Assembly (NCBI GenBank): GCA_037445245.1
Contig: JBBIKU010000022.1
Coordinates: 1-20,395 of the forward strand
Direction: 5' to 3'
DNA from: JBBIKU01 sp037445245
GTDB taxonomy: Bacteria; Chloroflexota; Anaerolineae; Anaerolineales; Anaerolineaceae
Length of the DNA: 20,395 nucleotides
The position numbers were made by a program, and so were the translations under genes. The notes under the pieces are model-generated. The model did not search any database. It was not told where the DNA came from and saw nothing but the letters and a program-made list of their open reading frames with translations. Of this stretch, positions 7,444-15,191 are shown one piece after another (within the stretch, counting starts at the first letter, position 1; each line of letters begins with the position of its first letter).

Positions 7444-8853
7444 ATGGCAACGCAAGCAACAGAAGCAAAAGTTATGGGTTATCTTCCGCAAGACACGCCG
7501 CCATTTGGCAGAATGATCGTCCTGGGCTTCCAGCACGTGATCACCATGTTCCCGGCGACCGTGCTGTGCGCCCTGATCATGGGTTTCCCTGTCAGCACTG
7601 TGTTGACCATCACTGGGCTTGGAACCGTTGTGGCGGTGGTGGGCTCAAAACTGGCGATGGGGAACTACATTCCCCTGTATTATGGCTCCAGCTTCAGCTA
7701 CATTGCGGCTGTGTTAGGCATCACCAAAGCCCAATTTGGCGTCGAAGCCGATCCCTATCTGATCTCGGTGGTTCAGGCTGGCTTCATTGCCACCGGCGTG
7801 ATTAACATCCTTGTCGGGCTGCTCATCCGCGTGATCGGTGGCAAGGAGAAGCTGGATCTCGTTTTGCCTCCCATTGTGACCGGTTCGGTTGCCACCACCA
7901 TTGGTATCGGTCTGGGGGCTGCCGCATTGAACATGGCGAGCGGTGTAGCTGGCGGCATCATGACCGGCGATATTTCCTGGTGGGTGGTTGCTCTGGTCAC
8001 CATGATGGCGACCATTCTCTTCTCGGTATACCTGCAGGGGAAGGGCTTCATCGGTCTGATCCCCATTCTTTTGGGCGCCATCGTGGGCTACATCGTTGCC
8101 ATTCCGTTCGGTCTGGTCAACTTCGCGGTAATCGGAACTTCGGCGCTTGTTCGTGCTCCACAGATCACCTTCCCTGTCTTCAATGACCCATTGACCGTGA
8201 CCGTCATCTTCGGCGTGGGCATTATGGCGATTGCCACCATCCCCGAATCGACAGCGCACTTGTATCAGATCAGCCTGTATGTTGACGCACTGGCGACCGA
8301 GCAGAAACGCGAACGCCTCCGCCTGGCAAAATACATCGGCTTGAACCTGATGTTGGATGGTTTGAACGATATCGTCAATGGTCTCTTCGGCAGCACGGCG
8401 GGCACCAATTATGGCGAGAATAACTCGCTGATGGTGATCACCCGCAACTACTCGGGACCTGTGCTGATTACCGCGGGCGCGATCTCGATGCTGCTGGGCT
8501 TCATCGGACCTCTGGCGGACCTGGTTGCGAGCGTTCCGACGGCAGTCAGCGGTGGTCTGTCGATCTTCCTCTTCGGCGTCATCGGCATGCAGGGTATTGC
8601 GCTGATGATCTCGGAAAAGGTGAACCTGTTCGACCCGAAACAACTGGCGCTGGGCGCCCTCATCCTGATCATCGGTATTGGCGGCAACATCGGCTACGAG
8701 GGTGGTTTCATCCCCTTCCCGATCCTGCAAGGCTTGTTCCCGTTCGGCTTGCCGGCGATCGCCGCCGGCGCTGTGGTCGGCATCCTGGTCAACCTGATCT
8801 TCGTCATCTTCAAGGCACCCGAGCGTGCTCGCATCGAGATCTCGCTGGATTAA
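7444..8853 (+). CDS. NCS2-family nucleobase permease (uracil/xanthine type)
   Basis: This is a 469-residue, highly hydrophobic protein with the layout of NCS2/NAT transporters (PF00860, usually 14 membrane segments), which import uracil, xanthine or other nucleobases with a proton or cation. Family marks seen are QH in the first segment (Q30, H31), GSSFSYIAAV (81-90), IATIPESTAHLYQ with E268, and GTNYGENNSLMVITRNYSGP with E325. The PESTAHL and YGENN forms look closer to the UraA/RutG uracil branch than to the classic xanthine branch, but a shift in specificity cannot be excluded. ATG 7444 has AAGGAAGGAAG at 7427-7437. It has its own long leader and ends before a terminator-like hairpin, so it can be expressed apart from its neighbours. 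It is the likely entry step for the substrate of the island. Confidence 0.92.
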   Translation: MATQATEAKVMGYLPQDTPPFGRMIVLGFQHVITMFPATVLCALIMGFPVSTVLTITGLGTVVAVVGSKLAMGNYIPLYYGSSFSYIAAVLGITKAQFGVEADPYLISVVQAGFIATGVINILVGLLIRVIGGKEKLDLVLPPIVTGSVATTIGIGLGAAALNMASGVAGGIMTGDISWWVVALVTMMATILFSVYLQGKGFIGLIPILLGAIVGYIVAIPFGLVNFAVIGTSALVRAPQITFPVFNDPLTVTVIFGVGIMAIATIPESTAHLYQISLYVDALATEQKRERLRLAKYIGLNLMLDGLNDIVNGLFGSTAGTNYGENNSLMVITRNYSGPVLITAGAISMLLGFIGPLADLVASVPTAVSGGLSIFLFGVIGMQGIALMISEKVNLFDPKQLALGALILIIGIGGNIGYEGGFIPFPILQGLFPFGLPAIAAGAVVGILVNLIFVIFKAPERARIEISLD

Positions 8854-8903
8854 GGTTGGCTGGTTGAACTACTGATCGAAAAGCGTTTTGATCCTTCAAC
8901 GCT

Positions 8904-8937
8904 CAGGCTCCCGGCGTCGGTATGAGGCGGGAGCCTG
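8904..8937 (+). terminator. Terminator-like hairpin after the permease
   Basis: CAGGCTCCCG (8904-8913) and CGGGAGCCTG (8928-8937) form a perfect GC-rich 10-bp stem with a 14-base loop, 50 bases after the permease stop. The following bases (TTGTACTTT) are a poor U-tract, so termination may be partial. Confidence 0.6.
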
Positions 8938-8967
8938 TTGTACTTTAGAAAACCTGGAGGTGGCGGA

Positions 8968-9825
8968 ATGATTCTGGTTACGGGGGCTGCCGGAAAAACC
9001 GGCAAGGCGGTGATCCGGGCTGTGACCGCCGGCGGGGAATCGGTGCGGGCGCTGGTACACCAAGCTTCGCAGATAGCCGATGTCGTGGCGTGGGGGGCGC
9101 AGGAGACGGCAGTGGGCGATATGAGTGTCCAGGGGGTGCTGGCACAAGCGATGCAAGGCGTGCAGAGCATCTATCACATTTGTCCCAATGTGCATCCGTA
9201 CGAGGTAGTGATCGGACACATGGTGATTCAAACGGCTCGTCAACATGGGGTCGAACGACTGGTGTACCATTCCGTACTTCACCCCCAAACGGAGCTGATG
9301 CCGCACCATTGGTTGAAAATGCGGGTGGAGGAGCGCCTGTTTGAGTCGGGTCTACGCTTCACGATTTTGCAGCCAGCCGCTTATATGCAGAATCTGCTGG
9401 CATACTGGCGACAAATCGAGGAACAAGGTTTGTTCAGTGTTCCCTATCCGCCCGAGACGCGCTTGTGCCTGGTCGATCTGGAGGATGTGGCGGTGGCGGC
9501 GGCGCGGGTGCTGATTGAAACGGGGCACGACTATGCCACCTATGAGCTGGTGGGGGAGCCGGCAAGATCACAAATCGAGGTGGCAGATATCCTGTCTGAG
9601 CAAATTGGCAGGCGCGTGCGGGTGGAGGAAATCCCCCTGGCTGTGTGGGAACAAAAAGCGCGCCAGTCCGGTATGGCAGAGCGCCCCGCCAATACGCTAA
9701 TCAAGATGTTTACGTATTACGGCAAATATGGGTTTTACGGAAACTGCAACGTACTGAAATGGTTGCTGGGTAGAGCACCGACCAGCCTGCGTTCTTTTAT
9801 CGGGCGCGCCAAGAAGCAAGCATAA
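8968..9825 (+). CDS. NmrA-like NAD(P)-binding Rossmann protein
   Basis: The 285-residue protein starts MILVTGAAGKTGKAVIRAV, a GxxGxxG dinucleotide-binding motif (residues 6-12) of the atypical short-chain dehydrogenase group. YHSVLHP and the segment RFTILQPAAYMQNLLAYW are typical of NmrA/HSCARG-like members (PF05368). Such proteins may be reductases or redox sensors that bind NAD(P) without catalysis. No classical YxxxK triad is obvious. I use ATG 8968, with GGAGGTGG at 8956-8963; an upstream in-frame TTG at 8938 falls in the terminator stem. The gene sits between a terminator-like hairpin and convergent minus-strand genes, so it may be expressed alone or by read-through. The substrate is unknown. 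Confidence 0.85.
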   Translation: MILVTGAAGKTGKAVIRAVTAGGESVRALVHQASQIADVVAWGAQETAVGDMSVQGVLAQAMQGVQSIYHICPNVHPYEVVIGHMVIQTARQHGVERLVYHSVLHPQTELMPHHWLKMRVEERLFESGLRFTILQPAAYMQNLLAYWRQIEEQGLFSVPYPPETRLCLVDLEDVAVAAARVLIETGHDYATYELVGEPARSQIEVADILSEQIGRRVRVEEIPLAVWEQKARQSGMAERPANTLIKMFTYYGKYGFYGNCNVLKWLLGRAPTSLRSFIGRAKKQA

Positions 9826-9896
9826 ACTCTAAGTACAGCGGCGCGGTTTTCACACCTCTTCCGCCGCCTGCCGCAAGGTTGCTTTGCTTCGTCGCC

Positions 9897-10391
9897 TTAT
9901 TCTTTTCGGGCGGCTTGCTGCTGTCTTTCGTGTAGTTTCATCAGGCGTTGGTATTTTTTTTCAGCGAAGTACTCATAGCCGGCTTGGTGGCTGCTTTCTT
10001 TCAGCGTCAGCATGCTGGCGATGAAGGCATCATATCGAATGCCGCGCACGATCAAAGCCACCAGGATGAAGGCGATGATGAAAGTCACAATGAATTGAAG
10101 CGTGATCGCGCCGGGGATATTCGATAGAATCCAGCCCACCAGTATCAAAATGGGGAAATAGAGCAGCAGGAAAGCGATCGCTCCGGCAATCAGACGTTGC
10201 GTCCACAGATTCACAATGTGGCGGTTACAAACTCGAACGCTAACCGGGTCAAAGCCTTCGTAGGTGCTCACGGCGCGGGTCGAATGAAATTCAGCGGTTG
10301 AAACGTCCCTTTTTATCAATTGTCCACGATAGAGCGAGATCGTCTTGCCGTTCTCGCTGGCGTCCTTTCCGCAAAGCTCGCAATTAATCAT
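9897..10391 (-). CDS. Small membrane protein with an N-terminal CxxC...CxxH ribbon-like segment
   Basis: I do not recognise this 164-residue protein. The N-terminal part has CELC (C4, C7) and CNRH (C55, H58), which could bind one zinc ion as a ribbon-like fold. Two membrane segments follow at about 68-90 and 97-117, then a charged C-terminal tail rich in Lys, Arg and Gln. The start ATG (CAT at 10389-10391) has AAAGGAT upstream on the same strand, and an extended -10 promoter lies at 10434-10442. The gene converges on the NmrA-like gene and is oriented against the catabolic operons, so it is probably not part of the pathway. Confidence 0.7.
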   Translation of the reverse strand: MINCELCGKDASENGKTISLYRGQLIKRDVSTAEFHSTRAVSTYEGFDPVSVRVCNRHIVNLWTQRLIAGAIAFLLLYFPILILVGWILSNIPGAITLQFIVTFIIAFILVALIVRGIRYDAFIASMLTLKESSHQAGYEYFAEKKYQRLMKLHERQQQAARKE

Positions 10392-10433
10392 GGGATGATC
10401 CTTTGATTAGTCAAATGACCGAACACTTATTCG

Positions 10434-10442
10434 ATTATATCA
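10434..10442 (-). promoter_or_regulatory. Extended -10 promoter of the minus-strand membrane protein gene
   Basis: Read on the minus strand, TGATATAAT at 10442-10434 is a perfect extended -10 element (TGnTATAAT), 43 bases before the start codon. No clear -35 box is seen at the proper distance, as is usual for extended -10 promoters. Confidence 0.5.
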
Positions 10443-10473
10443 TACGCCTCGGACAGCCACTCTTAGGTATTCG

Positions 10474-10483
10474 NNNNNNNNNN
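10474..10483. other. Scaffold gap of 10 N
   Basis: Ten undetermined bases join two contigs between the two minus-strand membrane protein genes. The true distance is unknown and genes may be missing here. Linkage of the left part (1-10473) and the right part (10484-20395) therefore rests on scaffolding. Confidence 0.97.
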
Positions 10484-10511
10484 AGGTGGTTTTAAGCGAG
10501 ACGCGGCTGGA

Positions 10512-10850
10512 TCACCTGAAACTGTAGCCCAAAACGGCGATGCCAACGGTAACTACCACCCACCAGTATGGCTTCATGCCTATGCCGAGCCATTCTGTGG
10601 AGTAGAGAATCCCACCCACGGCGATCAGCGCAACGCCGCTGCCCACCATGTACCAGCTTCGAACGTCCAGTGCCAGGCTTTCCCGCGCTGTCTTTTTGGA
10701 GCGTGAAGCTCGGGCTTTTTGATTTTTAGCTGCTCCTCGAGCCGATTTTGCTCTCAACCGGCGGATCTTCTTTCGTTGCAGGTTGAAAATGTGGAGGTAA
10801 AAGATGACTGCAGCCACGATGGTTATAATAGTGCCGGTATCCCATTTCAT
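10512..10850 (-). CDS. Small basic membrane protein of unknown function
   Basis: This 112-residue protein is not recognised. It has a membrane segment at about 7-23, a strongly basic stretch at about 25-54 (many Lys and Arg), and two more membrane segments near 67-84 and 94-110. I take ATG at 10850 (CAT at 10848-10850) because GAGGAG sits six bases upstream (10857-10862). A longer frame to 10964 would begin inside the -35 box of its own promoter and lacks a ribosome site. A near-consensus promoter at 10936-10964 drives it, leaving an 80-base leader. It is divergent from the second Mo operon and shares the intergenic control region with it, though a functional link is not evident. Confidence 0.65.
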   Translation of the reverse strand: MKWDTGTIITIVAAVIFYLHIFNLQRKKIRRLRAKSARGAAKNQKARASRSKKTARESLALDVRSWYMVGSGVALIAVGGILYSTEWLGIGMKPYWWVVVTVGIAVLGYSFR

Positions 10851-10877
10851 CGATCGCTCCTCACAGCAGTTTTCAGG

Positions 10878-10901
10878 GCTGGTTGCGCCAGGTAAACCAG
10901 C
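10878..10901 (-). repeat. Hairpin in the leader of the small basic membrane protein
   Basis: GCTGGTT (10878-10884) and AACCAGC (10895-10901) are a perfect 7-bp inverted repeat with a 10-base loop. It lies in the transcribed leader between promoter and start codon on the minus strand. No T-run follows on that strand, so it is more likely leader structure than a terminator. Confidence 0.4.
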
Positions 10902-10935
10902 GTTCGTGATTTTATCGCTACACGATTTTTTTTGA

Positions 10936-10964
10936 ATTATCCGGTACATTGGAGATGGTGTCAA
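10936..10964 (-). promoter_or_regulatory. Near-consensus sigma70 promoter, minus strand
   Basis: On the minus strand, TTGACA (10964-10959) and GATAAT (10941-10936) are separated by exactly 17 bp. This is one of the best promoters in the window and reads into the small basic membrane protein gene. Confidence 0.7.
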
Positions 10965-10993
10965 TCATTTCGGGGTGGTGATGTGAAATTGCC

Positions 10994-11022
10994 TTGCAAA
11001 CGAAAAACGAATGTGCTATGAT
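10994..11022 (+). promoter_or_regulatory. Sigma70 promoter of the second Mo hydroxylase operon
   Basis: TTGCAA (10994-10999) and TATGAT (11017-11022) are separated by 17 bp, with 4/6 and 5/6 matches to consensus. Transcription would start near 11029 and give a leader of about 280 bases before the FAD subunit. It diverges from the minus-strand promoter at 10936-10964; the two -35 boxes are 29 bp apart. Confidence 0.65.
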
Positions 11023-11044
11023 TATTATTGTAATACAATCATAG
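11016..11044. promoter_or_regulatory. Palindromic operator candidate over the -10 box
   Basis: CTATGATT (11016-11023) and AATCATAG (11037-11044) are perfect 8-bp arms around a 13-base AT-rich centre. The left arm contains the -10 box and the right arm lies just after the expected start of transcription. That placement suits a repressor of the second Mo operon. No regulator gene is present in the window to assign to it. Confidence 0.55.
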
Positions 11045-11310
11045 GAACACGTCTGGACAGGGTGGATTGAGTTACAAACATCGCCGTCACCTCTGGCGGA
11101 AGGAGTTTGTCCGCGCGTTTCAACATTCCGATATTTGGTGATGTTGATCTTTTCTTTGGCAGAATGTGTTGGTATACAGGGATTCGTTACTTGACACGCA
11201 GGTTTTACCGATACCCGTTTGCGGTTGGAGCGGGAGAAACGCCAAATCCGGAGCTTCAAGCGAGAACCTCGCTGTAGCTCCAAACCCCAGAAAGGAAAAA
11301 CAAGTATCCT
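11045..11310 (+). other. Long structured 5' leader of the second Mo operon
   Basis: No gene is convincing in this stretch; a minus-strand frame across it (10918-11325) looks like a shadow. Several hairpins are possible. CGCC/GGCG (11082-11085 with 11095-11098) competes with GCGGA/TCCGC (11096-11100 with 11110-11114). TTGGAGC (11225-11231) can pair with GCTCCAA (11277-11283), which excludes the strong hairpin at 11250-11281. The ribosome site AAAGGA (11291-11296) is 14 bases from ATG 11311, and its AGGA can pair with TCCT at 11307-11310. This could be a regulatory leader; I cannot match it to a known riboswitch class. Confidence 0.35.
11250..11281 (+). repeat. Two-step hairpin near the end of the leader
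   Basis: GGAGCT (11250-11255) pairs with AGCTCC (11276-11281), and inside it AGCGAG (11259-11264) pairs with CTCGCT (11268-11273). A small internal loop separates the two perfect 6-bp helices. It ends ten bases before the ribosome site of the FAD subunit gene. Confidence 0.5.
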
Positions 11311-12201
11311 ATGATCAACCCTCACCCCGGTCTCCCTGAATTTGAATACATCAAGCCCACCTCGCTAAGAGAAGCCAGCCAGTTCCTGGCACAACACGCT
11401 GATGAAGCGCGCCCGTTCTCCGGTGGCACCGACTGCTTCGTCCGCATGCGTGATGGCGTTTTGAAGCAGAAGTACCTGGTGGATATCAAAGGGCTGGATG
11501 GCACAGATGGGATCTCGTTTGATCCGAAAACCGGTTTGACCGTCGGAGCGGCGGTCAACATGAACAGGGTTGCTGCTCACCCGGAGGTTGCGAAGCATTA
11601 TCCCGTGCTGGTTGAGGCAGCTCGCAGCGTGGCGAGTTATCAACTGCGCACGCGCGCCACCATTGTCGGCAATATTTGCAATGCGTCTCCAGCCGGCGAC
11701 ACTATCGGCGCCAGTATGGTGCTGGACGGAAAGCTGCACGTTTTCAACGCCGCCGGCGAGCGGGAAGAGCCTCTCAGCACCTTCTTCAAGGGGCCTGGCA
11801 AAACAACGCTTCAGCCGGGTGACATCGTTACGGCGGTGATGTATCCGCTGCCCCCCCAGGGTCACAAAGCACGGTTCATCAAGTTAGGACGCAACAAAGT
11901 GAGCGATCTGTCGATCGTAGCGGTCACCGTTCTGGGTTACCCGGACAGCAATGCCAAATCGGGATTTTGTTTCCGCATCGTGCTGTCGTCCGTGGCGCCC
12001 ACGCCGCTGGTGGCGGCTTCTGCCGAAGCAATCCTGGCAGATAAGGCAATCAGTGAGGCGACGATTGTTGAGGCTGCCCAGGCAGCCATGGACAGTTGCA
12101 AACCGATCGATGATGTGCGTAGTTCGGCGCGCTACCGCCAGTACATGGTCAGGAACCTGACCCGCCAGGCGGTCACTGATGTCTGGTCGCAGTTGCAGTA
12201 A
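11311..12201 (+). CDS. Molybdenum hydroxylase FAD-binding subunit, operon 2
   Basis: This is a 296-residue medium subunit of the xanthine dehydrogenase family. It starts MINPHPGLPEFEYIKPTSLR and shows FAD-binding segments PFSGGTDCFV (35-44) and TIVGNICNASPAGDTIGA (117-134). The C-terminal domain ends in SSARYRQYMVRNLTRQAV. It lacks the 4Fe-4S insert of the HcrB subunit of 4-hydroxybenzoyl-CoA reductase. It is clearly a paralogue, not a copy, of the FAD subunit of operon 1: there the second loop is NRGTVGGSVAHADPAGQ. ATG 11311 is the first in frame; the upstream AAAGGA at 14 bases is unusually distant, which suggests translational control. The 2Fe-2S and Mo subunits follow on the same transcript. 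Confidence 0.92.
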   Translation: MINPHPGLPEFEYIKPTSLREASQFLAQHADEARPFSGGTDCFVRMRDGVLKQKYLVDIKGLDGTDGISFDPKTGLTVGAAVNMNRVAAHPEVAKHYPVLVEAARSVASYQLRTRATIVGNICNASPAGDTIGASMVLDGKLHVFNAAGEREEPLSTFFKGPGKTTLQPGDIVTAVMYPLPPQGHKARFIKLGRNKVSDLSIVAVTVLGYPDSNAKSGFCFRIVLSSVAPTPLVAASAEAILADKAISEATIVEAAQAAMDSCKPIDDVRSSARYRQYMVRNLTRQAVTDVWSQLQ

Positions 12202-12248
12202 GACAAATCGAGCACTCTGAATACCAGTTTAATTATCTGGAGGCATGA

Positions 12249-12728
12249 ATGGCGTATCACAGGATTACGATCACGGTGAACGGATCAGATGAGGTCGTGG
12301 ATGTTCCTTCGAATATGACGCTGCTGCAAATGTTGCGCGAAAAATTATCCCTGACCGGAACCAAAAACGGTTGCGCCGCCGGTGAATGTGGCGCGTGCAC
12401 AGTGTTGATGAACGGGGAACCCGTCAACAGTTGCATGGTGTTGGCAGTGGAATGCGACGGTGCCAGTGTCGTCACCGTTGAGGGTTTGAGCCATGATAGC
12501 CAACTCGACCCGGTTCAGGAACAATTGATCGAAGCGGGCGGTGTGCAATGCGGTTTTTGCACACCGGGCATCTTGATTTCATCGCGGGCGTTACTGAACC
12601 GCAATCCTAAGCCCAGCGAGGATGAAATTCGGGAAGCGCTGGTTGGAAATCTATGCCGGTGCACCGGTTATATCCGCATCGTGGAAGGCGTTAAAAAGGC
12701 TGCCGAGGTGGGCAGCAGGGCTGCCTGA
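12249..12728 (+). CDS. Molybdenum hydroxylase 2Fe-2S subunit, operon 2
   Basis: The 159-residue electron-transfer subunit carries both 2Fe-2S clusters: C42, C47, C50, C62 in the ferredoxin-like half (CAAGECGACTVL) and C101, C104, C136, C138 in the helical half (CGFCTPG, CRCTGY). ATG 12249 has GGAGG at 12239-12243. An earlier ATG at 12245 is out of frame. The product is about the same length as the operon 1 homologue, with all ligands intact. It links the Mo subunit encoded 100 bp downstream to the FAD subunit encoded upstream. Confidence 0.94.
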   Translation: MAYHRITITVNGSDEVVDVPSNMTLLQMLREKLSLTGTKNGCAAGECGACTVLMNGEPVNSCMVLAVECDGASVVTVEGLSHDSQLDPVQEQLIEAGGVQCGFCTPGILISSRALLNRNPKPSEDEIREALVGNLCRCTGYIRIVEGVKKAAEVGSRAA

Positions 12729-12828
12729 TGGTGGTTGACGGCTGAGCGGGGTTGAGCGATTTGTCGAATGCCGGTTCAGTCTCTTAACCAACAGCCCAAT
12801 TTCCTATCCGATTGATTTGGAGGAATAC

Positions 12829-15189
12829 ATGCCAAGTACAAGTACGCTAGGCGAAAAAACAAAGGGTGTAATCGGGGTGGATATGCCCCGCGTCGACTGT
12901 CATGAAAAGGTGACCGGGAGTGCTATCTATACCGACGACATTCAATTTGGTAATCAGTTGTTGCACGCCCGCATCAAGCGCAGCCCGCATGCGCATGCGC
13001 TGATCAAGAAGATCGACACCAGCAAAGCTGAAGCGCTGCCGGGCGTCAAAGTGGTTGTCACCGGGGCAGATTTTCCCAAACGCATCGGTCTATATCTGAA
13101 AGACAAGTATATTTTTGCCCGTGACCGGGTGCGCTTTATCGGTGAAGCGGTGGCGGGCGTGGCGGCGGTCAGTGAAGAGATCGCCGATAAGGCAGTGGAC
13201 TTGATCGAGGTGGAGTATGAGCCGCTCGATCCAGTCTTCGATGCTGAATTTGGCGCATCACCGGAGGCGCCCCTGATTCACCCCGATCTGGCGGATTACG
13301 AGGTGCCCAACTTCATTTTTCCGGTGCCGGGCACCAACATCGCCAACCATTTCAAAATCCGCAAAGGAGACGTGGACGCAGTTTGGGACCAGTGCGCCGC
13401 CATTGTGGAATATAAATTCCGCGTCCCGCACGTGCAGCATGTGCCGATCGAGCCGCATGTTGCGGTGGCGAAGATGGATGAAACCGGCAAGATCACCCTG
13501 TGGGCGTCATCCCAATCACCGTTTGCCCAGCGCAATCTGATTGCCAAGTCGCTGGGGATTTCTGAGAGCGATATCCGGGTGATCGCGCCCTACGTGGGCG
13601 GTGGCTTCGGTTGTAAAGCCGGCGTGACCATGGAAGCCATGCCGGTGGCGATTGCGATGAAGGCGCAGGGACGTCCGGTCAAGTTGCGGCTGACCCGTGA
13701 AGAGGAGTTCTATACCAATTTTGTGCGGCAGGGGTTGATCGCCAAAATCAAGGTCGGTTGTGATAAGGACGGTAAATTGCTGGCGCTGCAGAACACGATG
13801 TACTGGGACGGTGGCGCTTCGACTGAATACGGGGTTAACATCACACGCGCCGGCGGATACAGCGGCACCGGTCCCTATGATGTACCCAATGTAAAAGTCG
13901 ACAGCATGTGCATTTACACCAACCACCCCATTGGGGGGGCGTACCGCGGCTTTGGCATGTCGGAGGTACATACCGGCATCGTCCAGTGCATGGATATGCT
14001 GGCAGAAAAAATCGGCATGGATCCGGTTGCATTTCATAAACTGAACTGTGTCGAAGGTGGTGACATCATCGCCACCGGAATGAAGATGCATTCGGTTGGC
14101 TTGCGGGAGTGCATCGACAAAGTTGCAAAATCCATCGACTGGGGCAACAAAGGCAAACCCAGTGCCCCAAATAAAAAACGCGGGCAAGGTGTTGCAATCA
14201 TGTGGAAGGCGCCCGCCATGCCGCCTAACGCCGGTTCGAGCGCGTGGGTTGAGTTGAACGAAGATGGCACAGTGACGGTCGGCATCGGCGGGCAAGAGAT
14301 CGGGCAGGGTTCCTTTACGGTCATGGCGCAGATTGCTGCCGATTCGCTGGGTGTTCCCTTTGAGTGGGTGCGGATTGCTGGACCGGTAGACACTCAATAC
14401 AGTCCTTACGAGTGGCAGACGGTCGCCAGCCGGCTGACCTGGAGCATGGGTAACGCCGTACGCGGTGCCGCCCTTGATGCCCGCAAGCAAATTATCGATA
14501 TGGTTGCCCAAGCCTGGAATGAAAACCCCGAAGATCTGGACATCAAGGACGGTACAGTGATTTCTTACAAGTCCGAAGAGTCGATCTCGCTGAAGGACAT
14601 TGTGGTCTACGGTATTCCCAAACCGGGGTTTGAAGGCTGGGTTGGTGGGCCGATCGTCGGGCGGGGCAACTTTATGCCCACCTACGTTACCGGCTTGGAC
14701 AAGGAGACTGGTCAGGGGCAGCGGGCGGTGGTGCACTATACCACCGGCGCCCAGGCAATCGAGATCGAAATTGATACCGACACCGGCAAGATCGACATTG
14801 TCAAAGCCGCCTCTGCCTTCGATGTGGGCAAAGCGATCAACCCCTCGTTGGTGAAAGCGCAAATTGAGGGAGGCTTCGTGCAGGGGATGAGCTCGGCGAT
14901 TTTCGAAGAGATGAAATTGGTGGAGGGCGTGATGCAAAATCCTAACTTTGTGGATTATCGCATCGCCACCGCCGTGGATGTTCCGCGTAGCATCGACGCC
15001 ATTATCGTCGAAACCGCCCAGGATGATGGTCCTTATGGCGCCCGCGGCATTGGTGAACATCCGATGGTGCCGACCATTGCCGCCCTCGCCAATGCCATCT
15101 ATAACGCAATTGGCGTGCGTGTCACCAATCCGCCGTTGAGCGCCGAGAAGATCTATCTTGCCATGTTGGATGCCGGCATTGTGAAATAA
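12829..15189 (+). CDS. Xanthine dehydrogenase-family Mo-binding large subunit, operon 2
   Basis: The 786-residue protein is intact. Residues about 20-135 form the a/b hammerhead domain (RVDCHEKVTGSAIYTDDIQF), followed by the two Mo-cofactor domains. Key loops are GGGFGCK at 257-263, GAYRGFGMSE at 370-379 and GARGIGEHP with catalytic-type E743. The RGFG motif corresponds to the substrate-binding Arg loop of xanthine dehydrogenases; the Cys of form I CO dehydrogenase is absent. It should hydroxylate a heterocycle or aldehyde using water, but the substrate is not defined. ATG 12829 has GGAGG at 12819-12823; an in-frame TTG at 12817 overlaps that site and is rejected. The operon ends in a strong terminator at 15192-15229. 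It is the only complete three-subunit Mo enzyme in the window. Confidence 0.93.
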   Translation: MPSTSTLGEKTKGVIGVDMPRVDCHEKVTGSAIYTDDIQFGNQLLHARIKRSPHAHALIKKIDTSKAEALPGVKVVVTGADFPKRIGLYLKDKYIFARDRVRFIGEAVAGVAAVSEEIADKAVDLIEVEYEPLDPVFDAEFGASPEAPLIHPDLADYEVPNFIFPVPGTNIANHFKIRKGDVDAVWDQCAAIVEYKFRVPHVQHVPIEPHVAVAKMDETGKITLWASSQSPFAQRNLIAKSLGISESDIRVIAPYVGGGFGCKAGVTMEAMPVAIAMKAQGRPVKLRLTREEEFYTNFVRQGLIAKIKVGCDKDGKLLALQNTMYWDGGASTEYGVNITRAGGYSGTGPYDVPNVKVDSMCIYTNHPIGGAYRGFGMSEVHTGIVQCMDMLAEKIGMDPVAFHKLNCVEGGDIIATGMKMHSVGLRECIDKVAKSIDWGNKGKPSAPNKKRGQGVAIMWKAPAMPPNAGSSAWVELNEDGTVTVGIGGQEIGQGSFTVMAQIAADSLGVPFEWVRIAGPVDTQYSPYEWQTVASRLTWSMGNAVRGAALDARKQIIDMVAQAWNENPEDLDIKDGTVISYKSEESISLKDIVVYGIPKPGFEGWVGGPIVGRGNFMPTYVTGLDKETGQGQRAVVHYTTGAQAIEIEIDTDTGKIDIVKAASAFDVGKAINPSLVKAQIEGGFVQGMSSAIFEEMKLVEGVMQNPNFVDYRIATAVDVPRSIDAIIVETAQDDGPYGARGIGEHPMVPTIAALANAIYNAIGVRVTNPPLSAEKIYLAMLDAGIVK

Positions 15190-15191
15190 AC

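Noticed and set aside
7714..8730. A 338-codon open frame on the minus strand
   Set aside because: It is antisense to the permease; its low-complexity, Asp/Gln/Arg/His-rich composition is the complement of a hydrophobic membrane protein.
11191..11219. A perfect TTGACA in the operon 2 leader as a second promoter
   Set aside because: No acceptable -10 box lies 15-19 bases downstream; the candidate at the right place reads CCCGTT.
10918..11325. A 135-codon minus-strand frame across the operon 2 leader
   Set aside because: It crosses both promoters and the operator, begins inside the FAD subunit gene and has no family features.
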